NCBI GenBank assembly: GCA_021604725.1
Contig: BQJN01000023.1
Location: forward strand, 1 to 49,919
DNA from: Lysobacteraceae bacterium
GTDB taxonomy: Bacteria; Pseudomonadota; Gammaproteobacteria; Xanthomonadales; BQJN01
DNA length: 49,919 nucleotides
Direction of reading: 5' to 3'
Part shown: in pieces, positions 35,944 through 44,478 of the stretch
How the letters are laid out: each line of letters begins with the position of its first letter
Position numbering within the stretch: position 1 is the first letter of the stretch
Position numbers and translations under genes: made by a program
The notes under the pieces: model-generated
Database searches by the model: none
The model's input: the letters and a program-made list of their open reading frames with translations, nothing else
What the model was told of the DNA's origin: nothing

Positions 35944-37275
35944 ATGATTCGGAGAACTCGGCAGTGGTCAAGCATGCTGTTCTGGTTCAGTGCCTGTGGC
36001 GTCCTGGCATTGATACTGGGCGCGGTCACCGGCTGGTGGACGTTGATGATCGCCTTGTGGCTGGGTACCTACCTGGCATGGAATGCCTTGAATCTTTATC
36101 GGCTGGACCGCTGGGCCTCCGGCCAATCCTCGGTACCACCAGAATCGGACACCGTTTGGGGCGGTATCTACGCCAATCTGGCGGGCAGCCGCAAACGAGC
36201 TCGTCGCCGCCACCGCCGCCTGCTGAATCTGGTCAAGGCATTTCGCAAGGCATCATCGATTCTGCCGGACGCAACCATCCTGGTCCGTAAAGACCTGACC
36301 GTTGACTGGTTCAATGACCAGGCCACATCGCTACTTGGGTTCAGGCGACCGACCGACCTGAACCAACCGATCACCAACGTGTTGCGGATGCCGCGCTTTA
36401 AGCGCTGGCTGCTCGACAGCATGGCCTCGCCGGGCACACCGATGGAAACTGCGGCCCCGACCGACCCGGAAGTTCAACATCTGTACATCCTGATTCCATA
36501 TGCGCCGGGACAATTTTTGTTGTTGGTCAGGGATGTTTCGAAACTACGCAAACTGGAACAGGTTCGACGAGATTTTGTAGCCAATGTTTCGCATGAACTG
36601 CGCACCCCTCTGACCGTAGTGCACGGCTACCTGGAAGCCTTGGAGGGCGACGTTTCTGAACAGTGGGAACCGATCGTCGGCACCATGCAGAAGCAAACCC
36701 AGCGCATGCAAGCGATCGTCGAAGACCTGTTGACATTGTCCAGACTGGAAACCGGTGACCGCGCACCTGACGGCTCGATCGTCGACATCGCTGCACTGCT
36801 GCACACGCTAAAGCAGGAAGCGATGGCGCTGAGCAGCGGACGACATACCATAAAGTTTTCTCGAAACAGTGATAAACACATCTGCGGTGTCGAAAAGGAA
36901 TTGTACAGCGCGTTTTCGAACCTGATTGCCAACGCCATTCGTTATACACCAGAGGGCGGAACGATCGATGTCCAGTGGAACGACACCCAGTCGGGATGCG
37001 AGTTGCTGGTACGTGACAATGGCAACGGCATTCAGCCACATCACGTCCGCCGCATTACCGAACGTTTCTACCGTGTATCACCCGACCGCTCACGCAACTC
37101 GGGGGGCACGGGTCTGGGCTTGTCGATTGTCAAACATGCACTGGGCCGGCATCAGGCACAGTTGATCGTCGAAAGCGAAGTGGGTGTCGGCAGCCGATTC
37201 AAGTGCCTGTTTCCAGCGGAGCGTCTGAAAGTCGTCAAGGTAAATGATCGGCAGCCCGAGGAGTCTGTCGTTTGA
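35944..37275 (+). CDS. phoR: Phosphate regulon sensor histidine kinase PhoR
   Basis: A 443-residue kinase with two N-terminal membrane helices (about 12-52) and no periplasmic domain, as usual for PhoR, then a charged linker (GSRKRARRRHRR). A PAS domain follows (about 105-195, SILPDATILVRKDLTVDWFN), then HisKA with the phosphoacceptor in FVANVSHELRTPLTVVHGYLEAL (near 218). The ATPase has NLIANAIRYTPEGG, DNGNGIQPHH and GGTGLGLSIVKHAL. The ribosome site is weak (AGGCG just before ATG). The 134 bases after phoB contain a TACAAT at 35842 that might give an internal promoter. Its stop overlaps the ppk start. Confidence 0.96.
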   Translation: MIRRTRQWSSMLFWFSACGVLALILGAVTGWWTLMIALWLGTYLAWNALNLYRLDRWASGQSSVPPESDTVWGGIYANLAGSRKRARRRHRRLLNLVKAFRKASSILPDATILVRKDLTVDWFNDQATSLLGFRRPTDLNQPITNVLRMPRFKRWLLDSMASPGTPMETAAPTDPEVQHLYILIPYAPGQFLLLVRDVSKLRKLEQVRRDFVANVSHELRTPLTVVHGYLEALEGDVSEQWEPIVGTMQKQTQRMQAIVEDLLTLSRLETGDRAPDGSIVDIAALLHTLKQEAMALSSGRHTIKFSRNSDKHICGVEKELYSAFSNLIANAIRYTPEGGTIDVQWNDTQSGCELLVRDNGNGIQPHHVRRITERFYRVSPDRSRNSGGTGLGLSIVKHALGRHQAQLIVESEVGVGSRFKCLFPAERLKVVKVNDRQPEESVV

Positions 37276-39332
37276 GCTACCGCACTCTTAGCGCTGAGCC
37301 TCTGTATTTCAATCGCGAGCTAAGCCAGCTGGCCTTCATTCGGAGGGTATTGAGCCAGGCTCAGGACCAGTCAACGCCACTATTGGAGCGGGTCAAATTC
37401 CTCTGTATCTCCTGTTCCGTGCTTGACGAGTTTTTCGAAGTTAGAGTCGCCTCGCTTCGCCATCAAGCCGACTACGGCAGCTCAGCGGGCGCGGACGGTT
37501 TGGGGGCCACAGATACGCTGGGGGCAATTCGAACGTCTTGCGAACAGCTGGTCAAGGAGCAATACAACACGTTCAATGAAGTCATTGTGCCAGCCCTGGA
37601 TCAGGCCAATATCCGCTTCCTCAAGCGTACAAGGTGGTCAGCCGATCAGACGCGCTGGCTGCACAGCTATTTCAAAACGCAATTGGCTCCCGTCCTCAGC
37701 CCACTAGGTCTGGATCCTACACACCCCTTTCCTCGCATTCTAAACAAGAGCCTGAACTTTGCCGTTCACCTCGATGGCAAGGACGCCTTCGGAAGGGAGG
37801 CGGACTACGCTCTGGTCCGAGCGCCAAGATCACTTAGCCGCCTGATACGTTTGCCGCCCAGTGTCGCCGACGGGCCGCATGACTTCGTCTTTTTGTCTTC
37901 AGTGATTCATGCCTTTGTCGACGAGTTGTTTCCGGGCATGAACGTGGTCGGCTGCTATCAGTTTCGAATTACTCGAAACAGCGAGCTATTGGTCGACGAG
38001 GAAGAAGTAGAAGACCTGGCCCGAGCGCTGTCCGGCGAATTGCTGGAGCGCGATTTCGCGCGCGCCGTTCGCATGGAAGTGGCGGACAACATGAGCGAAG
38101 ACATGATCGGCTATCTCAGCGATCACTTTGAGCTCAAAGACGACGCCATCTATCGGTGTGAAGGACCAGTCAACTTGAATCGTTTGCTTGAGGTGTATCC
38201 GTTGGTGGATCGCCCGGAGCTCAAGTACCGGACCTTTCAATCTCGCTTGCAAACGGATCTGCAACTGCCGGTCAACATGTTTGACGCGATCAGTGCCAGA
38301 GATATTCTCTTGCATCACCCGTTTGATAGCTTCGGGACCATCATCGAACTGTTGCGCCAGGCCAGCCAGGACAGCAAAGTCCTGGCCATCAAGATGACGC
38401 TGTATCGCATCGGGGCCAATTCCCCAATCATCGACCGCTTGATTGAAGCAGCCCGTAAAGGCCGAGACGTCACCGCGGTGGTCGAGCTTAGAGCACGGTT
38501 CGATGAGAAAGCCAATATTGAGGTTTCTGATCGGCTGCAAGAAGCAGGCGTCCAGGTAGTGCACGGTGTCACGCGGCACAAGACGCATGCCAAGATGTTG
38601 CTGATTGTTCGTCGTGAGGGGGCTCGACTAAAACGATACGCCCATTTGAGCACCGGCAACTATCACTACTCTACGGCGAGTTTGTACACCGACTGTGGCC
38701 TGCTAACCTGCAACAGCACCATCTGCGAGGACGTCAACAAGGTCTTCCAGCAAATTTCCGGGCTCGGGCCACAGATCAAGTTGCGAAAGTTGCTGCAGTC
38801 ACCGTTCACGCTGCACAAGCGATTGCTGCACATGATCGGCAAGGAAGCGCGACGCGCTCGCAGCGGCGAGCCGGCGCGAATCATTGCCAAAATGAACTCA
38901 CTGACCGAACCCAGACTGATCCGAGCCTTGTACAAGGCGTCACGAGCCGGGGTGCAGATCGATTTGATTGTGCGCGGTGTGTGTTGCTTGCGTCCAGGCG
39001 TCCCCGAAGTGTCCGAAAACATCAGCGTTCGATCCGTCATCGGTCGCTTTTTGGAACATAGCCGCGTGTTCTTTTTTAGCAACGGCGGCAAACCAAAGAC
39101 ATTTATCTCCAGCGCTGACTGGATGGATCGAAACATGTTCTGGCGAGTCGAGACATGTGTTCCAATCCTCGACTCCAAATTGGCTGAACAGCTGAAAACA
39201 GAGACCCTGGACGCTTACCTTGAAGACGCTGCAGGCATTTGGTTGTTGACCGACAGCGGCGACTACGTTCCAATCGGTGCTGGCGCAGATGGCAAAAATG
39301 TCCAGGAGCGATTGCTTGACCAACTCACCTGA
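37272..39332 (+). CDS. ppk1: Polyphosphate kinase 1
   Basis: A 686-residue enzyme that makes polyphosphate from ATP. It has the N-terminal YFNRELSQLAFIRRVL motif, the autophosphorylated-histidine region HKTHAKMLLIVRRE, the HLSTGNYHYSTASLYTD block, and the second histidine region FLEHSRVFFFSNGG. It starts at TTG on the phoR stop codon (TTGA) with GAGGAG eight bases upstream, indicating translational coupling to the sensor kinase. This ties polyphosphate synthesis directly to the PhoBR operon. Confidence 0.97.
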   Translation: MSYRTLSAEPLYFNRELSQLAFIRRVLSQAQDQSTPLLERVKFLCISCSVLDEFFEVRVASLRHQADYGSSAGADGLGATDTLGAIRTSCEQLVKEQYNTFNEVIVPALDQANIRFLKRTRWSADQTRWLHSYFKTQLAPVLSPLGLDPTHPFPRILNKSLNFAVHLDGKDAFGREADYALVRAPRSLSRLIRLPPSVADGPHDFVFLSSVIHAFVDELFPGMNVVGCYQFRITRNSELLVDEEEVEDLARALSGELLERDFARAVRMEVADNMSEDMIGYLSDHFELKDDAIYRCEGPVNLNRLLEVYPLVDRPELKYRTFQSRLQTDLQLPVNMFDAISARDILLHHPFDSFGTIIELLRQASQDSKVLAIKMTLYRIGANSPIIDRLIEAARKGRDVTAVVELRARFDEKANIEVSDRLQEAGVQVVHGVTRHKTHAKMLLIVRREGARLKRYAHLSTGNYHYSTASLYTDCGLLTCNSTICEDVNKVFQQISGLGPQIKLRKLLQSPFTLHKRLLHMIGKEARRARSGEPARIIAKMNSLTEPRLIRALYKASRAGVQIDLIVRGVCCLRPGVPEVSENISVRSVIGRFLEHSRVFFFSNGGKPKTFISSADWMDRNMFWRVETCVPILDSKLAEQLKTETLDAYLEDAAGIWLLTDSGDYVPIGAGADGKNVQERLLDQLT

Positions 39333-40863
39333 CGACCCTGAGGGTATCTCGGAAGGCCAGATGGTGGCCGCTGTAGATCTGGGCTCAAACAGCTTCCACA
39401 TGATAGTGGCGCGCTACCACCATGGCGAGCTGCAAACCATTGATCGACTGAAGGACATGGTGCGTCTTGCCGCCGGTCTTGACGCGCAGGGCCGGCTCGA
39501 CACCGAAGTTCAAGACAGAGCGCTGGCTACCCTGGCCCGATTCGGACAACGACTGGCCGGACTGCAGCATCAATGGGTGCGCGCCGTGGGTACAAACACC
39601 TTGCGCCGGCTGCATCCCAAGCGTGCCTTTTTGCTCAGCGCCGAAACCGCTCTGGGCCACCCGATAGACATCATCAGTGGCCAGGATGAGGCGCGACTGA
39701 TCTACCATGGCGTGTACAAGGGATTGGCTGATCAGGGCCGGCAACGCCTGATCATCGACATCGGCGGTGGCAGCACTGAGGTGATTATTGGGCGTGCTGG
39801 CGTTCCTGTCTTGCTGGAAAGCCTACCGTTCGGTTGCGTGCGTGTCAGCGGCAGGTTCTTCGCCGATGGCAAGATCACTCCGCAACGCTGGAAGGCCGCA
39901 GTAACTGCGGTTGAACTGGAGTTGCAAGGCATCGCCGATACCTATCGAGAGGTCGGCTGGGAAGAGGTGATTGGCTCAAGTGGCACGGCCATTTCGGTCG
40001 CCGAGGTAGCTCGAGAAGTCGGGCTATGCGACCGCTGGCTGACTGCCGACGCGGTCCGCCAGCTGTCTTCGCGGATTGTCGACTGCCAACGCATTGAAAA
40101 CATTCGATTCAAAACGCTTAGCTCGCAACGGCAACCGGTATTTGCCGGTGGCCTGGCAATCGTGCAAGCCTGTTTCAACAGCCTCGGCATCGAGGAACTC
40201 CATCATTGCGGCTTCGCGCTTCGCGAAGGCCTGCTCTATGACATGATTGGCCAAATTGAAACCGGCTCCGACCCGCGCGAGCAGACAATTGCAGCGACAC
40301 TGCGCCGCTTCGCAGTTGACGAGAAGCAAGCCGGCCGCGTCGAAGCGGTCACCAACCGGCTATTCACGGCCGTGCGCGACACGTGGAAGCTGTCTGCCAA
40401 TGCAGGAAAATTGCTGCGTTTCGCCTCACTTTGCCATGAGATTGGCCTGACCATCTCGCACTCCGGATATCAGGCACATGGCGGCTACCTGCTGGCAAAT
40501 GCCGATTTGCCTGGCTTCTCCCGCCTGGAACAGAACGTCATTTCCATCATGGTGCGCAACCATCGGCGCCGACTCAATGCGTGTGATTTCGATGAATTGC
40601 CCGAGCGCATCGCCGACACCGCGAAAAAGCTCACTGCGTTGTTGCGAGTCGGTGTATTGATGCATCGCGCCCGCACCACAAGGGCCGGACCCGATATACG
40701 AGCGATGGCGATCAACAACACCCTGCATTTGGCCTTTCCCAATCGCTGGTTATCAGACCATCCCCTGACCGCCGCCGACCTCGAGCAAGAGACTCAAGCA
40801 CTGCAGAAAATCGGCATTCAGCTGAAGACCAGCAACGGCTCTGACCCCACCGAAACCAGCTGA
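39316..40863 (+). CDS. ppx: Exopolyphosphatase (Ppx/GppA family)
   Basis: A protein of about 515 residues of the ASKHA fold that releases phosphate from polyphosphate ends or hydrolyses pppGpp. Motifs are AAVDLGSNSFHMIVAR, GISGQDEAR-type ISGQDEARLIYHGV, IDIGGGSTEVIIGR, and the later HD-like region ASLCHEIGLTISHSGYQAHG. It overlaps the end of ppk. Starts at 39298 (ATG), 39316 (TTG with AGGAG seven bases upstream) and 39361 (ATG with GGAAGG) are all possible; I use the TTG because its ribosome site is best and the length matches E. coli Ppx. Confidence 0.95.
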   Translation: MTNSPDDPEGISEGQMVAAVDLGSNSFHMIVARYHHGELQTIDRLKDMVRLAAGLDAQGRLDTEVQDRALATLARFGQRLAGLQHQWVRAVGTNTLRRLHPKRAFLLSAETALGHPIDIISGQDEARLIYHGVYKGLADQGRQRLIIDIGGGSTEVIIGRAGVPVLLESLPFGCVRVSGRFFADGKITPQRWKAAVTAVELELQGIADTYREVGWEEVIGSSGTAISVAEVAREVGLCDRWLTADAVRQLSSRIVDCQRIENIRFKTLSSQRQPVFAGGLAIVQACFNSLGIEELHHCGFALREGLLYDMIGQIETGSDPREQTIAATLRRFAVDEKQAGRVEAVTNRLFTAVRDTWKLSANAGKLLRFASLCHEIGLTISHSGYQAHGGYLLANADLPGFSRLEQNVISIMVRNHRRRLNACDFDELPERIADTAKKLTALLRVGVLMHRARTTRAGPDIRAMAINNTLHLAFPNRWLSDHPLTAADLEQETQALQKIGIQLKTSNGSDPTETS

Positions 40864-41043
40864 TTGCTGGCAACAGTCGCCAACAACCGATTTGGTCCGT
40901 AGAATAGGGCAAATTCGCGCTGCCATATTGCGCATTTGCTCACGTGCGCTTACAAGCCGGTGAGTGCCATATCTGTTTGTTAGCTAATTAATTGTAGACG
41001 GCCGCCGCGTGTACAGCGGCCTGACCGAGTAGGGGACCTGTCG

Positions 41044-42294
41044 GTGGAATATGCGATTGTCTTTCTGATTTTGGCCGGCATCTTCGGCCTGTTCATGGCC
41101 TGGGGTATTGGTGCCAACGACGTAGCCAACGCGATGGCGACTTCTGTCGGCTCAAAAGCTCTGTCATTGAAGCAGGCAGTTATTATTGCGGCGGTTTTTG
41201 AGTTTGCCGGTGCCTTTCTGGCCGGTGGCCAGGTCACCAAGACTATCCGCAAGGGCATCGTAGATTCCGAGTTATTGATCGCCAACCCCGAATTCCTGGT
41301 CTACGGAATGCTATCGGCGCTACTGGCAGCCGGCGTATGGTTACTAATCGCCAGCAAGCGCGGCCTACCCGTATCTACAACGCATTCCATCGTTGGTGCC
41401 ATTGCCGGCTTTGCCATTGTTGCGGTCGGAATCGATGCTGTTCACTGGGACAAGTTGGGGACGATTGCTGCCAGTTGGATCGTGTCACCTCTGCTGTCGG
41501 GCACGATTGCCATCATCCTGTTCATGTCAATTCGCTCGCTGATCCTTGACAGCGCTGATCCGTTCGAGCGAGCCAAGCGTTTTGCACCGCTGTATATGTT
41601 CCTGTCGGGTTTCGTATTGACGCTGGTTACGGTGATGAAGGGTTTGAAGCATGTCGGGCTTGACCTGACACTGACTCAGTCGCTGACCACAGCCACCATT
41701 TTTGGTGTGCTCTTTTCTATCATCGGGTATATGTTGGTCAGCCGCATTGAGCTCGATCCTGATGCCGACCATGAGTTTCGCTTTGCCTCTGTAGAGAAGG
41801 TGTTTGCGGCGCTGATGATTATGACCGCCTGCGGCATGGCCTTTGCGCACGGCTCAAATGACGTAGCCAACGCGGTAGGGCCGGTGGCCGCCGTTGTTAG
41901 CGTTACGTTAGCCGGGTCGGTAGAACAAACCTCGGCAATGCCCACCTGGGTACTGCTGCTCGGTGCCGTCGGCATTGTCATCGGGCTGCTAACTTACGGC
42001 AAACGAGTGATTGCTACGGTAGGGCAAGGCATCACACGATTGACCCCAAGTCGCGGTTTCGCTTGCGAGCTGGCCGCTGCAACTACGGTCGTTATTGCGT
42101 CCGGAACGGGGATTCCAATCTCAACCACGCACACCCTGGTTGGTGCCGTGCTAGGGGTTGGTCTGGCGCATGGTATCGGTGCAATTGATCTTCGTGTCGT
42201 GCGCACAATCGCCGTATCTTGGGTGGTTACCCTGCCAGCCGGCGCACTACTTTCAGTGCTGTTTTTCTACTTGTTTAAAGGCATTTTTTCATAG
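41044..42294 (+). CDS. pit: PiT family inorganic phosphate transporter
   Basis: A 416-residue permease with about ten membrane helices and the duplicated PiT signatures WGIGANDVANAMATSVG (near residue 22) and AHGSNDVANAVGPVAAVV (near 272), plus the paired GLPVSTTHSIVGA and GIPISTTHTLVGA loops. It moves phosphate with cations. The start is GTG with AGGGG eight bases upstream. The 180 bases after ppx contain a GC-rich hairpin (GGCCGC/GCGGCC, about 41000-41021) but no Pho box, so control may differ from the phoB operon. The PhoU-like DUF47 partner often found beside PiT genes is absent. Confidence 0.95.
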   Translation: MEYAIVFLILAGIFGLFMAWGIGANDVANAMATSVGSKALSLKQAVIIAAVFEFAGAFLAGGQVTKTIRKGIVDSELLIANPEFLVYGMLSALLAAGVWLLIASKRGLPVSTTHSIVGAIAGFAIVAVGIDAVHWDKLGTIAASWIVSPLLSGTIAIILFMSIRSLILDSADPFERAKRFAPLYMFLSGFVLTLVTVMKGLKHVGLDLTLTQSLTTATIFGVLFSIIGYMLVSRIELDPDADHEFRFASVEKVFAALMIMTACGMAFAHGSNDVANAVGPVAAVVSVTLAGSVEQTSAMPTWVLLLGAVGIVIGLLTYGKRVIATVGQGITRLTPSRGFACELAAATTVVIASGTGIPISTTHTLVGAVLGVGLAHGIGAIDLRVVRTIAVSWVVTLPAGALLSVLFFYLFKGIFS

Positions 42295-42308
42295 GATTAA
42301 AGCAAAAT

Positions 42309-43424
42309 TCAGCCTTCGGGCGAGGTTTGCTGGCGACGGGTCTGGACGTATTGCCTGCACCGCTCCATCAACGCAGTAAACCCGCGCTCATCACCAGCGC
42401 GCACCACTGATCGCAGCTTTTCAACGGCATACAACAAGGCCGACAGCGCTTCAGTTCCGTAGTCATTGAGGTATTGAATCTCAAAGTACAGATGCGGGTT
42501 TTCCGCCGCCACGCTGGCCGCGATATCCAGCTGCGAATCAAATGTGGTGCTCGAAAGTTGGTCGAGACGACGTGCTGTCTCACCACTTTCAGCCAGTGCG
42601 GACACAAAGGCCAGGTTGGTCGCATGCGATAGACCCAACACGTAGGCGATCAGGCGATCATGCGAATCGATGTCCATTTCAACCTGAGTGGCCATGGTGG
42701 AATCGAACAAGGCTTTGGCTTGCTCAACTGCTTCGTCATTGCCGACGTTGATAAATATTACGTGCTTTCCAGATAGCATCTGAGCGCTGGGCCCGAACAT
42801 CGGGTGCACCGACGTTACCTTCACGCCGGCGTCATGCAAGGAACTGAGTGCGGCTCGCAAAGGTGTCTTCAAGGAGCCAACATCGAACACCAGACCTTGC
42901 GGCTTCAGCGTGCACAGCGCTTGCAGGATATCGGCCGATTGTTGCAACGGTGCGGCGACCACAATCAGATCCTGGTCCAGGGTGCCCGCATCCCACCGGG
43001 AACGGTGCTGCCAACCATCAGCCGGTGGCGTTGGGTCGGCCACTTCAATCTGATAGCCCTGCTGAGCCAGGAATCGACACAGCCAACGCCCGAGCCGACC
43101 GGAACCGCCGATAATCAAAGCCCGCCCCCCTTCACCGCTGCCGAATGCGGCGATGCGATCCTGCTCCTGAACCGCCAACGAGGCTTCGATCAAGGTCAGC
43201 AAGGTCGTTTCCGCCAATTCCCCGGAGACTCCACAGGCCTCGGCGAACCCACGCGCGCGGTCCAGCACGTCGCGTTCCTGACGGAAGTTTCGCGTGGCAA
43301 GACCGGCCGACTGTTTTATCCGACCTATTTCGGCCGCAGTCTTTTGGCGTTCAGAGATGAGCTCGATAAGGCGGCGGTCGATATCCGCCAACTGCGTTCG
43401 CAGTGGGTCTAATTGATCATTCAC
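42309..43424 (-). CDS. tyrA: Bifunctional chorismate mutase/prephenate dehydrogenase (T-protein)
   Basis: A 371-residue enzyme of tyrosine synthesis. The N-terminal chorismate mutase domain (about 1-90) has LRTQLADIDRRLIELISERQKTAAEIGRIK. The NAD-binding prephenate dehydrogenase follows with ALIIGGSGRLGRWLCRFL (near 103), VTSVHPMFGPSAQMLSGKHV and the LGLSHATNLAFVSALAES helical region. The order CM-PDH is that of the enteric T-protein. I choose the GTG at 43424 with AGG seven bases upstream; the frame stays open to 43535 but that part looks non-coding. It converges on pit with a 14-base gap. Confidence 0.95.
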   Translation of the reverse strand: MNDQLDPLRTQLADIDRRLIELISERQKTAAEIGRIKQSAGLATRNFRQERDVLDRARGFAEACGVSGELAETTLLTLIEASLAVQEQDRIAAFGSGEGGRALIIGGSGRLGRWLCRFLAQQGYQIEVADPTPPADGWQHRSRWDAGTLDQDLIVVAAPLQQSADILQALCTLKPQGLVFDVGSLKTPLRAALSSLHDAGVKVTSVHPMFGPSAQMLSGKHVIFINVGNDEAVEQAKALFDSTMATQVEMDIDSHDRLIAYVLGLSHATNLAFVSALAESGETARRLDQLSSTTFDSQLDIAASVAAENPHLYFEIQYLNDYGTEALSALLYAVEKLRSVVRAGDERGFTALMERCRQYVQTRRQQTSPEG

Positions 43425-43541
43425 GTTGTTGCCTGTACAACCGCATCTGCGGGAACCGGGAGCACTGGTTGGGTTCGCACCGGTGCTCGAAGAATGGTCG
43501 CAAGCTGCTACCTGCCGTCCAGGCAGGGCATGCATCGGCCT

Positions 43542-44267
43542 TTAGTCCGACAGATAGTACTCTACGGTCGAGACAACTCGAACCTTTTTTATATGCGGGT
43601 TGTTTCGATCTCTTGCGTCGATGGAGAACTGGCCCTGAGAAGCACGACGAATCTTGCCGAGCTGACTATCTGAGTCCTGCGCAAATTTGGCAGCAACCTG
43701 GCGCGCGTTTCGAGTCGCCTCTTCAATCATCTCAGGCTTGATTTCGTTAAGTCGAGTAAAAAGGTATTCGGTGGCGTTGCCGTATTCGTCAGCATTGATC
43801 ACCAGGCCTTGTTTACCCAACTCAGTCATTTGGCTCATGGCCCCCCTGACTGACTCGATGTCACTGGAATAGACAGTCACCGTTTGTGTCGCTGAATAAC
43901 GAAACCGAATCTGGGCATCACCGCCCCATTGCTGCGCGACCTTGTCCGTGATGGCTGGCGGGGCCACCGAAACGTCAGCAGCGGCGACACCTTGGACATT
44001 CAGAAAGCTGCGGATTTCGGCCACACTCCTCTCCAACTCCTGATACAACGCACCAAGGTCATTTTCCGCAGTGACAAACTGGATGGGCCAAATCACGACA
44101 TCGGCCGGGTACTCGCGCTCGGACAAGCCTTTTGCAGTAACAGTTCGCTCATACTCCTTGACCTTGATCGCCGAGTTGGAGGCGTACCAGGCTGCACCGA
44201 TTAGCCCTGCTGCCAGCAGCAAGCCAAGCCAAAAGGCAGCACCGGTATTACTCGTCGTTCGCATCAT
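43542..44267 (-). CDS. SIMPL domain (DUF541) exported protein
   Basis: A 241-residue protein with an N-terminal membrane segment (AAFWLGLLLAAGLIGAAWYAS), probably an anchor, and an envelope-facing SIMPL domain. Typical features are VTAKGLSEREYPADVVIWPIQF near the start, TDKVAQQWGGDAQIRFRYSA, and the closing EATRNARQVAAKFAQDSDSQLGKIRRASQGQF. SIMPL proteins are related to periplasmic and kinase-associated proteins of unclear function. Two adjacent ATGs (44267 and 44264) follow GGAG. It lies upstream of tyrA on the same strand, 117 bases apart. Confidence 0.9.
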   Translation of the reverse strand: MMRTTSNTGAAFWLGLLLAAGLIGAAWYASNSAIKVKEYERTVTAKGLSEREYPADVVIWPIQFVTAENDLGALYQELERSVAEIRSFLNVQGVAAADVSVAPPAITDKVAQQWGGDAQIRFRYSATQTVTVYSSDIESVRGAMSQMTELGKQGLVINADEYGNATEYLFTRLNEIKPEMIEEATRNARQVAAKFAQDSDSQLGKIRRASQGQFSIDARDRNNPHIKKVRVVSTVEYYLSD

Positions 44268-44372
44268 CAAGACTCCAAAAAACTACAAAAAACACGCCTC
44301 AACCCCACAAAGTGTGACCCAGTCGGCAGAAACAGTAACCAAACGTTTTTCGCTTTATGCCGATAGGCCAAG

Positions 44373-44378
44373 TATAAT
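44373..44378 (+). promoter_or_regulatory. Consensus -10 for the SdrD-repeat gene
   Basis: A perfect TATAAT lies 100 bases before the ATG of the giant repeat protein, in the region divergent from the SIMPL gene. The -35 position (TCGCTT or TTCGCT) is poor, so activator dependence is possible. The leader of about 95 bases shows no strong hairpin by eye. Confidence 0.5.
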
Positions 44379-44478
44379 GACATAAGGTCTTGCTTACACA
44401 GCGCTTTTTGACCAACCGACCAGGTCGAATGCGAAATCGGCGCGTGCACCAGCGAGCCAGCCATTCTCGGGGGCATTC

